Below, in pieces: positions 54,741 through 64,000 of a DNA stretch of 64,000 bases. Made by a program: the position numbers and the translations under genes. The stretch comes from Cloeon dipterum. Lineage: Eukaryota; Arthropoda; Insecta; Ephemeroptera; Baetidae. Each line of letters starts with the position of its first letter. Positions within the stretch are counted from its first letter, which is position 1. Where the stretch lies: positions 17,104,886 through 17,168,885 of the forward strand of contig NC_088789.1 of assembly GCF_949628265.1 (NCBI RefSeq), written 5' to 3'. The notes under the pieces are model-generated. The model saw only the letters and a list, made by a program, of their open reading frames with translations. It was not told where the DNA came from and ran no database searches.

Positions 54741-57700
54741 TTAAATGAGGCCCCGTTTTTTCTTATAGTCCTCTAGGTTTAAAGATCGCCGCGGCCCCGT
54801 GTCCTTGACAGTGGTAGCAATCTTTGGTGTTACACTGACAGGATTATCTGAAAAAATAAATCAATTTTTCAGAAAACAATGCGTTATTTTATTAGACCAA
54901 CTTACGGGGTAGGGGAACCTCCAAGTCGATTTTTATATCAAAATCGTGCGCAGAGAAGAGATCATCGCTTGATTTTGGCGGAAGAGCGACAGGAACGATA
55001 TTTATATTATTTGACCTCTCAGGCAGAATCTCTTGCATTTGAATTGGAGCCTGGAATTTGACAAAATTAACTCAAGTTGACAACGTTTGTCGATGACATA
55101 CATCATCAGGTTCGGAATTCCTTTCTTCAGCTTTAAACACCATGCGCGGTTTGGTGCTGCGTCTGGTGAATGGATCATCCATCTTCTTGCCTTTGTTTGC
55201 TCGAAGTTCCTCCTAAATAAAAATGTGAAGTTGCGTATATATAATAACAAGCTGTAAATGAGCTTACCAATATTGCCTGCTCGGCCCGCTCAACATTACG
55301 CTTCCTGTTTCTGTCGTTTATGTAACTGATACTCTGGATGGTTTGAGTGCGAGCTTTGTCCAGTTCAGAGGCCCTTTCCTCCAGTTCAGCCAGCTTTTTG
55401 TCCATATCAGCAACGACAGATTCATCGCCCCTGTATTAGAATTTGAGATTACAAATCACTGTTTGCCTCAAAAGGCAGCTGAATCGCTCGGTCAACAATT
55501 CAACGTGACATGCCAAAAATAATTTTAACGGTCTTTGGTTTGAACCTAGCCACAAGAAGGCTGGCGACCAATCAGAGATGGGAGCACTTGTCTGATTGAC
55601 ATAGCGCTGCAGTCTGGATCTTAAAAAACATTTTAGAGTCAATCAGAAATCCGTTAGTCTCTTCTCCGATTTTTCTAGCCAGATTAAACCAAAAGCTGCA
55701 AAAGTTACGGTCTATACATTTCACCGACTTTCGTTGTTTCAAAATTTCAACCAAATGATAACGCTCCCTTACCAAATTTGACCATCAAGAATTAATTGAC
55801 TGTGTCAAAAATGATATTCCAATGCTTTTTTTAATATTACCTCTGCAGCGCTTCTTCTTTAATCTTCATGTACTCCGTTTTTTTCATTGCATAATTAAAT
55901 GGATTCGTCTTAAACCTCTCTTTCTCACGAATAATCTGAAATTTTCACGTTTTGTGTTTATTAAACATTGCAGAAATTTTGTGGTCAATGCAAACCTTCT
56001 CGATGTCTTCTTCTTTAAATTCGTAAACCAAAGCTTCACTGATGTCTTTGACTTTCTTCTCCAGGTGATCCAGAGTGGGCACAGAGACGCCCTTGTTTTC
56101 ACACGCCTTCTTCCAATGCTGGAACTCTGATTCTTGGAATTCCGCATTGCTGACAAACTCCAGTCTGAATACTTTCTCGTTTCCACCATGTCTGATCAAA
56201 TTCATGAATTCAATCAATAAATTAAGAGACAATGTGCAATGCAATATAAACCAACCTCAGTTTCAGTCCCTTATTGGTCTTAGTGCTGCCAAGTTGGTAA
56301 ATTTTACCAGTTTCACAAACGTCCATGATTTCAGCAACCTAAAGAAAAATCAGAGTAAATTTTGACTGGCAAATAAATGCTACAATCAAGTTTACTCTGT
56401 AAACTGGGGTCCCATAGTTGTCGTTGCCAATCCCAATACGCACAAAGCATCCAGTCACGATGCGGCCAAAGACCGGAAGATGTACAAACCTAGTGAGACA
56501 ATGGATATCAGTAAACTTGGCTTAACTGTGACCTAACGCCTACTTCTCCATTTTGTGGCGAGACAGTCGCAACTTGTTGAGCTCCTCCTTGGTTGAAATG
56601 TACTGCACCTTTTTGACGCTAACCACAGACCGACTGTCCGACTCGGAATCAGAGCTGCTGCTACTGCTGCTGGAGGAGCTAATGGATCTTTTGCGCGCCG
56701 GAGCTTTGTCAGGCTTTCCACTTTCGTCCCCACTATCATCTGAGTATATGTCGGAGAGCTTGAGTTTCGTGGGCGCTTTGTCAGAATCCTCTTCAGCATC
56801 ATCGCCGTCTTTCTCACCTTCCTTGCTTTTCATTTCCTGCTCCTGACGGGCCTTCTCTTTCTCCTCTGAAAATAATTTAAAAATTTTAACTTTTCCTATT
56901 TTCAGTAATTCTGTCTTACCTCTTTCAATTTTAGCTTGTCTTTTCGCTTTAAGGAGATCCATGGCTTGAGCTTTCTTGTCGGTTTTGCCTCGATTTTCTT
57001 CTGCAACCTTTTTCCGCTCGCTGCTGCGTTTGACATCATATCTGTGCTTGTCCAAGCCCTTCTTTTTGTTCATTTCCTGCTTCTTCGCAAGTCGAAGTTT
57101 CTTCTCGATTTCAAATCTAAACGAGGTTATCAGACCAAATTAGCACTATTTTTACCATAGTTAAGTATCCACCTTGTCTTCATGACTTCTCGTTGCTCCA
57201 CGCGCTTGTAGATTTCCTGTTCTCTTTCTTTCTCAGTCATTTTGGCCAATCTTGCTTGATCCTCTTCATCGCCCATCATATTTTCGTCATAGCCATCGTT
57301 GAATTCCTCCTCCGAGTCAGAAATGTCTGAGTCACCGCCAGAATCTGATACTTCTCCTTTAAAATAATCGCACGTGTGGCAAATTAGAAAATGAAAATTA
57401 TTTCAGGTTTTTATTATTGGACAAAACACTCAATTTTTCGCATTTCAAAAGATCTTTGCTTATTAATTTAAAAAAAAAATAACTGATTCAGTTTGCACCA
57501 GCTAACCAAAGATAAAAAATGGCCCAGCCATTGCAAAATTTGCGGATGTTACATGTTTGTGCAACCTGAGTGTGGGTCTCAGTTAGGCTTGTCACCTCGT
57601 GTATGTGTTTCACCTTAATTTTAAGCTGAAACCTATGAAGGGTTGAGGGGACACGCGAGACAAGCCTAACTCAGACCCGCCCTAAGAGTGCACAAATAGA

Positions 57701-58309
57701 TACCTAACATCCACTAATGATTATGAAAGATTGTCTAAGCGACAATTGAGATACCATCGAGATAATTCAACTAGACAAAATAATAAACCGACAAATCCAT
57801 ACCCTCTTCAGGCTCCGAACTCTTTTCCTTCTCGCTGGCCTCTCCTTCACTTTCAGAAGATTTGGATGCCTTCCGACTAGAAGGCTGCTTCTTACTTTTC
57901 TTTTTGCTTTTGGACGCCCAGTCATCATCAGAATCGGAAGTTTCGGAATCAGAGTCATTGTCCGATTTCTTCTTGGACTTTTCGACCGGCGAAGATTGTG
58001 GAGACTCGCTGCCCGTCTTTTTCTTCTTGGCCGCAGATCTTATATCCTTGAATATTAAGGAACGAAGCTTTGTCAGATTTTTGAGTTCATCCCAAATTGC
58101 AAAAAAATAAAAATATCAGGCTTTCAAGGTCAGGGTGCAATTGCACCCTGACCTTGATATACTTAGTGGTATAATATTATCTAGCATGCATCCTTGAGAA
58201 TCTTTTGCCGCCGAAGCAACATGCGACTCACCGAGTCTAAATCAGATCCACTATCGTCGCTCGAGTCGCTGTCTGAGTCGGTAAACACTTGATTTTTACG
58301 TTTCACCAT
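54741..58309 (-). CDS. Rtf1: RNA polymerase-associated protein RTF1, 13 coding exons, 672 aa
   Basis: Paf1-complex-associated elongation factor that promotes H2B ubiquitylation and binds phosphorylated Spt5. Coding exons (minus): 58232-58309, 57803-58046, 57173-57356, 56920-57116, 56544-56865, 56396-56489, 56256-56338, 55996-56191, 55841-55935, 55268-55430, 55102-55212, 54906-55050 and 54741-54847; total 673 codons in frame. The N-terminus is acidic and Ser/Asp-rich. A coiled basic region follows ([18 protein letters not shown], including the histone modification region), then a ten-serine run. The Plus3 domain runs from [19 protein letters not shown] through [17 protein letters not shown] and [11 protein letters not shown]. 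The tail matches human RTF1 ([31 protein letters not shown]). The acceptor of exon 2 is uncertain: 58046 or about 27 nt upstream. Introns hold a perfect palindrome, a short inverted-repeat element and a family B copy. Confidence 0.95.
55455..55808 (-). mobile_element. Family B inverted-repeat element (RTF1 intron)
   Basis: Contains CAATTCAACGTGACATGCC, GGTCTTTGGTTTGAACC, GGCGACCAATCAGAGATGG and the matching TCTGATTG stem half. The left part GGCAGCTGAATCGCTCGGTC matches the right part of the hppy copy in reverse. Boundaries approximate. Confidence 0.55.
57544..57712 (+). mobile_element. MITE-like element in RTF1 intron 2
   Basis: Ends GGATGTTA (57544) and TAACATCC (57705-57712) are perfect inverts. 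A longer inner pair, GTCTCAGTTAGGCTTGTC facing GACAAGCCTAACTCAGAC, gives arms of about 36 bp. Total 169 bp, no coding. Confidence 0.6.
58124..58157. repeat. Perfect 34 bp palindrome in RTF1 intron 1
   Basis: A 17-nt arm beginning TCAAGGTCAGGGTGCAA is followed at once by its exact reverse complement with no spacer. It can form a cruciform in DNA or a tight hairpin in RNA. Each half also contains AAGGTCA, a nuclear-receptor-type half site. Confidence 0.8.
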
Positions 58310-58529
58310 TTTGCAAAGCTTATTGTTACGAATTTAGTGCTAAATCACTGCAAATTCGAACTAAAAACGAACGAATGATTCACTAATCAATCGGGCTCAC
58401 CGACAGCATTCATACCGCCATTTTCATTGTTTGTCGACGTCACATGACGTCACGAAAGTCCTTCAAACGTGTTTACAGGTGCGCATGCGTTGAGATTTGT
58501 TGTGAAGCGATAAAGGCGCAGATTTTAAA
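58310..58529. promoter_or_regulatory. Shared RTF1 / LIN52 divergent promoter with CRE sites
   Basis: Only 220 bp separates the two start codons, so both promoters must lie here. It contains a full CRE palindrome TGACGTCA at 58445-58452, an overlapping-style half site CGACGTCAC at 58435-58443, and CCGCCATTTTC (YY1-like on the other strand) near 58416. There is no TATA box. CRE/ATF control is inferred from the motifs only. Confidence 0.6.
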
Positions 58530-59272
58530 ATGGCTTCAGATCCAAATAATGCTGGTGCTTCTGCACGTAAGTCGATCTTTTTGTGGTTAAACCGTGACAT
58601 TTGTGAATATTACCGTGCAGGCAAAACGATAAGTTTATTCTTAAGCAAATGGCATAACGCTGGCTCTTAAAACATGTTTCGCATCGTCTCACTTTTAAAT
58701 TTAAAATGAAAGGCACAAACCATCACATTAATGCTATTTCTATAAAGTAAAGAAAACGTGTTAAATATCATGGTATGAGAAACTTATTAAGCTTAATTTA
58801 ATGTTGCAGAAGAGTTTGAGGTGGTTTCTATGGAGGGTTATGACGAAGAATACGATGACCTCATTAGTTTGGAGACAATGGATAGATCTTCACCTGACCT
58901 GTTTCCTCAGAGAAGTAATTATTATGCTGTTTTGATCTTTACCTACCATCTAATCATTTGTTTTAATAGTAAATGGGTTGACCGACCTCGCCTCTTTGGG
59001 CAATGAAGCAGGAACACCTCCCTGGGAGGCACCTCTAACGCCTGAAGATATCAGCATGCTTCACCGTAAGCGTTGTCGATTCTATTGTAGACTCTTTAAT
59101 CATTATCTGTTCAGATTACAGCACTTTCACCCTTTCGGCCTTAATTATAGAGGTACGCAAGCTATACGACAAAGCGTATCAGTTGGGCCTTGATGAAGCA
59201 AAAGAAATGACTCGAGGCAAGTACCTGAACATTCTAAACCGCCGCCGACCTAACAAACCTGACGGAGAATAA
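58530..59272 (+). CDS. lin-52: LIN52, DREAM/MuvB complex subunit, 4 coding exons, 131 aa
   Basis: Scaffold subunit that links MuvB to pocket proteins and represses cell-cycle genes. Exons are 58530-58566, 58810-58914, 58970-59065 and 59115-59272; phases close to 132 codons. The N-terminal LISLETM fits the LxSxE-type pocket-protein motif, followed by DRSSPDLFPQ, equivalent to human RASPDLWPE with its DYRK1A-phosphorylated serine (Ser28 in human). The C-terminal helix EVRKLYDKAYQLGLDEAKE and MTRGKYLNIL are nearly the same as in human LIN52 (116 aa). It shares a promoter with RTF1. Confidence 0.94.
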
Positions 59273-59401
59273 TCGTTGGGGACTGATCTTCGCATTTTAA
59301 CATGCTGCTTTTGTAAAACTACTGCAGCAATTATTCATCACTCAGCTTACTTGTAAATTTAATAAAAATACGGCAATTCAAAATTAGCTAAATTAATTCA
59401 T
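59273..59401. other. 129 bp convergent LIN52 / Pvr 3' overlap zone
   Basis: Only 129 bp separates the LIN52 and Pvr stop codons. AATAAA for LIN52 is at 59361-59366. No minus-strand AATAAA lies in the gap, so the Pvr transcript probably reads into LIN52 or uses a variant signal. Confidence 0.55.
59361..59366 (+). terminator. Poly(A) signal of LIN52
   Basis: AATAAA 89 bp past the LIN52 stop. Confidence 0.55.
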
Positions 59402-62400
59402 TTACAAATGTACACTCGATTCCTGCGACACATGTGCTGACGGTCGGTCGTTTTTCGAAGCATTCATTTTGAGGTAGCCTTCAAAGTCTCCGTCTGGGCT
59501 GTCGTCGGCTGTTTTCTCTGTTTGCGACTTTTTCTTTACTACTTCATCGTGCAATGCGTAGAGTGGATTGCTCACAGCCCCCACCTCTGCCACATTAGAA
59601 ACAGTGGCCTGAGCCTCTTTCGAGAGCGACATGCGAATTCCGTTCTCGTACTCTTGATGTATGGAGTTCATTCTAACATACGGTCCACTGAGATCAAGAT
59701 AGAACTGCAAACATAAATTATACACTTGATAATTAATATCAGAAACTTGATGATGTTGGAAAAATAAATTAATAAAAATCTTTCAATTTGCTTGTACAGT
59801 CAAGAAGTGAAAATTTAGAAAAAAAAACTGCAAAAAGACTAATTTAAGAATTGATTGTACTACTGGTTTGTGTTGCAATGATCCTTTTATTGTCTTTTGC
59901 AGTGCACTTTTTTAGTTTTCGTTTCCTCTCCACAAAGGCAAATAAGAAATTTTGCACCTTCACCAATGGATTTTTCCCTATTTACTATTTATTTTTCAAT
60001 CTGAATCGGTCCAGGCATCCTTCCATGATTTATCGCGATAATTATTAAAATATCTCCTTCAATTAACACTTGAATCTAATTTTTGACAGTACCAATCTGC
60101 TGAGGTTAGACAGCTAAATCCATTGGTTGGCAATTCGATACGACGTGCCGAATATCGTAATAATAATCGTTTTACTATTGATTTATTTGTCCAAACCTGG
60201 CCGCTGGGTCCTGGCGAAAAGTGCTACAATAACGCCAACGGCCAATTAGAGAAAGGAGCTGTTCTCTGATTAGACGTAGCGCTGGTCTCAGTAAGGTCAG
60301 AACCCGCCAAAGTAACGTCGTGTCAAAATTTCGAGTGATTCGGCCTTCTGGCCTATTCTGACCCCTCAGGAATCAAAAATGATCCCAGCAGTTCTACTTT
60401 TAACATGGAATGGGAATAGTCGTTACCTGTTTAACATTGTCATCTAGAATTTGGCCTATGTTGTTGATTAGTTCATTGAAGCCTGGCCTCTTTGATGAGC
60501 TATGATCCCAGCATTTTCTCATTATTCGGTACCTGCAGGACAAAATGTTGTTTTAATATGAAGGTTGTTATAAGTTAACTATTACAATTCTGTAGTAGAA
60601 AATTGTGGTTTTTCCATTCGATATCCATCAATTAGTCGTTGCAGGAAGAATTCATCTAGCGGAATTCCTGTTTCATTCATGATTAATTCGTGTAACTTCA
60701 TGAGGAAAATTATTTATTGAGTACCAGGATATGGTGTCCTAGCCAGAGTGAAAAATTCCCACATGACCACACCAAATGACCACACGTCAGATTCAGTCGA
60801 AAATACTCGGTCCTGAATCGACTCAATCGCCATCCATTTCACCGGTAGCGGATCCTAAATATTTTTTATTTGATTTTTGTTTTAATTTTTTATTACAATT
60901 TACGTCTCCTTTCTTCAAGTAATTTGCATCGTTGTACAAATTTCTTGCAAGACCAAAGTCGCATATTTTGACCACATTGTTTTCGGCGAGCAAAATGTTT
61001 CTCGCCGCCAGGTCCGCGTGGACAATCTAAATTTGCAACATTATTATATTTATTTGAAATGTCAAGAAGGCACTAACCCTCCTCGAGGCCAGATACTGCA
61101 TGCCGCGAGCCACTTGATAGCTCCAGCACACCAAGTCTTTTGTGGTTATCCGGTTGAGCTCGCCTTTAAAGTCGCTCCTGTATTTTGTGGTCCAGTGCTC
61201 GGTGACGCTGCTCCCATCCGTGGCTGACGTGGCTTCCCCTGCGGTCGCATGGGTCACAAAGTGAGTTACTAGGGTGCTGACTCTAGTACGAGGAAATCTG
61301 GCTAATTAGAGGTTTCCCTTACCGTGGTATCTATTGTCGCAGTCGGGGTGTGGGTCGTACATGATGGTTCTCGTTTCCTTTTTGAACAGCACTTGCTTTT
61401 GTTCCATTATAACGCTGAAAATGAGTTCAAAGAAGTTAAAAAAAATCAGATCATGCAATTTCTAACCTTTGGTTTTCGTAATGTGCTTCGTCGTCTTCCT
61501 TTGCCCCAATCGTGAAATCGAGCGTGTCCTTCAGGTGGTCGACCTGGTCCACGAAATTGTCCCTTTGTCTCATCAAATATGAATGCAAGTTCCCGTAGCG
61601 GCAATACTCCACAATCACCAATAGCTCCTCTAAAATATGGACTTTAAATTTCATTTCCACCTTCTTAAATTTGCATACTGTTGCACAAATTGTTGGTGCA
61701 CGCTCCCAGGAGGTTGACCACGTTCAAATGCTTGCCAACGTGGATCAAAATCTTGAGCTCGGTCATCAGAGCTTTAACGTGGCTCAATTCAGCGCTCGGT
61801 TTGACCATTTTCACGGCAACCACCTTGGTTTCGTTTGCCTCCGACTCGTCTGACCCTTCTAAATCGGCGGTTGCTCCAAAAAGAGGGCCACTTGCCTCCG
61901 CACGGACCACCCGGCCAAAGGCACCGCTGCCCAGTTGCCGACCTGTTGGCCAAAGGTTGACGTCAGAATTTAGATAGTATATATCTCTTCAAAAGTAGTT
62001 ACTCATCGTTGAGGAAATTTTTATAAATTCATTCATAACTCATACTCGTGACCCCAATTAATCTTGTTATCTTTTTGGCGAAGAGAACTTTTGACCTCAC
62101 TATTATTTTTCTCGGTACTCTCCGGCTACTCGTCAGCAATTAAAACGGAAATGCCTCAACCAAAGTAGTTTTATTCAAGCTCGGCAATTTTTACAGAAGC
62201 GTGGTCTAAATTTGTTTTGTGTACCTAGCTTGAGGTGTTCTCGTGGAAACTCGTAGTTGGGGTTGTAGGGCAGGAGGTCAGCTTGCTGGTCGAGGGCAAT
62301 GCTGAAGTCGATGTTCTCAGTTGCTCCTTCCAAAAAGAGTTTCACTTCTTGAGCTGTCAGGCGCCGCACTTTCATCTGGAATATTATATGTAGAAATAAA

Positions 62401-64000
62401 AGGTGCTTGAGAGATAGTAGAAACCACAAACCTTTTCCTTTTTCACGGCCCGCCACAGGTAGACAACGACTGCGAGTAGGGCAGCGAGAATTATGAGTAC
62501 CGGCAGTATTATCATGAGGCTGATGTCTGACGAGATTGCATTTAACGTTATTAAAACCATTGTTTAAAATATTTAAAATTATATCATACATTTTGATTGA
62601 ACTTTCACATTAAAAACCCTTTCTTTGGTGTTATGTTTGCTGTACAGGATGCATTTGTACTTTCCTTCTTCTTCTTTCCTAGATTTATTTATGTGGAAAG
62701 TCATCGGTGTTTTTGTTGACTTTGGCTCAATTTTTACTCCATTCTGTAAAACAAAAAATGAAAACGAGATCCTTCCATTTAAGTCTCCTTACGTGAAACC
62801 ACTCCACTAGTGGCATCGGGTCTGCACTGGCTTCACAGTCAAGCACCATAACTCCGGTCGAACCCTCGGCAACAACATAATCGCCGGTTTGGGCTTTATT
62901 TTTAAATTCAATAGGCTGTACAGCTAATGTGTGATATAGTCGTAAATCGATTTTGCAGCAATTAACTGGTTGGATTTACCTCTTGGTACAAGATCGTAGG
63001 TGATCGTGGTTTTATTTGAGTCCTTTTTGCAATTCGCTTTGCATATATATTTTCCCTTGTGGCTAGAATGAACTCTTTTTATTTCAACTTCACTGTAATA
63101 GGTGTAAGCCGTTTCCTCGTTTTTCCTAATACTTGTCCCTGCGTGTGCAACAATTTGAATAATTTTAAGAGATTAATATACTTTTTTCCACTGATACCGT
63201 TGTCCGTGATCAAAATTTGGCCGTCACTCTGGAAGTACCATTGCCAGTCACGACGGCAAGGGTATTTAGACACGTAGCACTTAATCTTCACTGAATCGCC
63301 AAAGTAGACTAGGGCCGGCGCATCAATGCCTTCTCTCTTTTTAGTGTCCGTAACAACCATGATAACATCTGAACTGCCGCATCCGTATTCGTTGCACGCG
63401 GTGCAGTTCAAGGTGCCAGTTGTGTTTGATTTAAATTTATATAAAGATCCGGAGTATCCATTCATCTGACGTTGAGAATTAAATTTTCTTGTTAAAATTT
63501 TCAAAATTGAATTACCAATTGATGTTGCGATTCGTTACAATAAACGTTATTTTCGGGGCAAAAGGTCCATGTGTATTTTTCCGCCGGAGGGGAGCCTTTA
63601 TGATTGCATTCGATTTTGTACGTCTGGTCGGGGTGGTAGAATGTGGAGAGATTCGTCATTTTTACGATGGGTTTTGCTGTCGGTAGACAAAACATTATTT
63701 TGTGTTTTCAATGCAACTTAATTATATCAACTTTGAAAACTTACATTTCATAGTGAGAGTAAGACGAAGCTCTTCCTCTGAATTGTTAAATCGTGCAATT
63801 ATACGGTGCGCTCCCGCGTCATCAATGTTTGGTTGTTCAATTTTTAAAAGGACCTGCTTTTCAGAGTTTTTGGAATTCATAATTTTGTATCTCGGCATCG
63901 AGGTGTGATTTTTCCCAGATGGTCTAGACCGTGAATTTAGAATTTAGAACTACACATATTAAAAATTACCGGGGCACTTACAGTATCCATTGAATAATTT
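59402..64000 (-). CDS. Pvr: Pvr: PDGF/VEGF-receptor-like tyrosine kinase, partial (N-terminus beyond window)
   Basis: Receptor tyrosine kinase for PDGF/VEGF-type ligands, used in insect blood-cell and border-cell migration. Seventeen exons seen (minus): 63982-64000 (cut), 63745-63923, 63516-63676, 63198-63465, 62980-63138, 62793-62923, 62590-62743, 62432-62526, 62225-62375, 61679-61942, 61467-61629, 61323-61414, 61078-61238, 60904-61026, 60725-60854, 60586-60667, 60427-60532 and the last 59402-59704; all phases agree. Membrane-proximal Ig-like domains are followed by one membrane helix ([22 protein letters not shown]), [11 protein letters not shown] and the kinase ([21 protein letters not shown]). 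A kinase insert splits the kinase. The catalytic loop reads HADLAARN, not HRD; DFGLAR is intact. Tail tyrosines YVRM and YLKM fit the PI3K YxxM consensus. A family B repeat lies in the last intron. Confidence 0.93.
60085..60395 (+). mobile_element. Family B inverted-repeat element (Pvr intron)
   Basis: Starts GACAGTACCAATCTGCTGAG-GTTAGACAG and carries ATTCGATACGACGTGCCGAA, AACGCCAACGGCCAATTAGAG and GCTGTTCTCTGATTAG. The right end is less clear. Confidence 0.55.

Overview
This is a 64 kb stretch of an animal nuclear genome, almost certainly an insect. Twelve conserved protein-coding genes can be read with short spliced exons, GT-AG introns (one exception) and AATAAA poly(A) signals. The proteins align end to end, from memory, with human and Drosophila families. 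Gene density (about one gene per 5 kb) and mostly short introns point to a compact insect genome. A mayfly-like or other non-holometabolous insect is possible, but I cannot prove the species from sequence alone.

Layout, left to right: Punch (GTP cyclohydrolase I, +, 136-4744); DNA polymerase eta (-, 5271-8508), head-to-head with hppy/MAP4K3 (+, 9454-15922); SPRING/C12orf49 (-, 17529-18368), head-to-head with a TMC7-like channel-family gene (+, 19691-24205); Sply, sphingosine-1-phosphate lyase (-, 25830-29710), head-to-head with sky/TBC1D24 (+, 31042-36720); Pka-C3/PRKX (-, 39005-42605); DHX35 (-, 44593-47760); twinstar/cofilin (-, 49200-50442); RTF1 (-, 54741-58309), head-to-head with LIN52 (+, 58530-59272) across a 220 bp shared promoter; and Pvr, a PDGF/VEGF-receptor-like kinase (-, 59402 to beyond 64000), tail-to-tail with LIN52.

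The genes do not form one pathway. They cover pterin synthesis, translesion DNA synthesis, stress and growth kinase signalling, sterol regulation, synaptic Rab control, sphingolipid turnover, RNA processing, actin turnover, transcription elongation, cell-cycle repression and growth-factor reception. Neighbours are arranged mostly as divergent or convergent pairs, typical of compact insect genomes.

The rest is introns, UTRs and non-coding repeats. I recognise three interspersed families (called A, B and C here) with several diverged copies each, four single-copy inverted-repeat elements that look like MITEs, and one perfect 34 bp palindrome. Family B is the most structured: long inverted ends plus a hairpin-like interior, with seven copies.

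I saw no CRISPR array, rRNA, clear tRNA, virus-like element, LINE reverse transcriptase or transposase gene. I found no convincing new multi-gene biological system. The best second-look items are a GC-AG first intron in hppy, two alternative start exons for cofilin, an HAD in place of the usual HRD in the Pvr catalytic loop, the hairpin repeat families, and a promoter-like patch inside a 4 kb gene-free gap.
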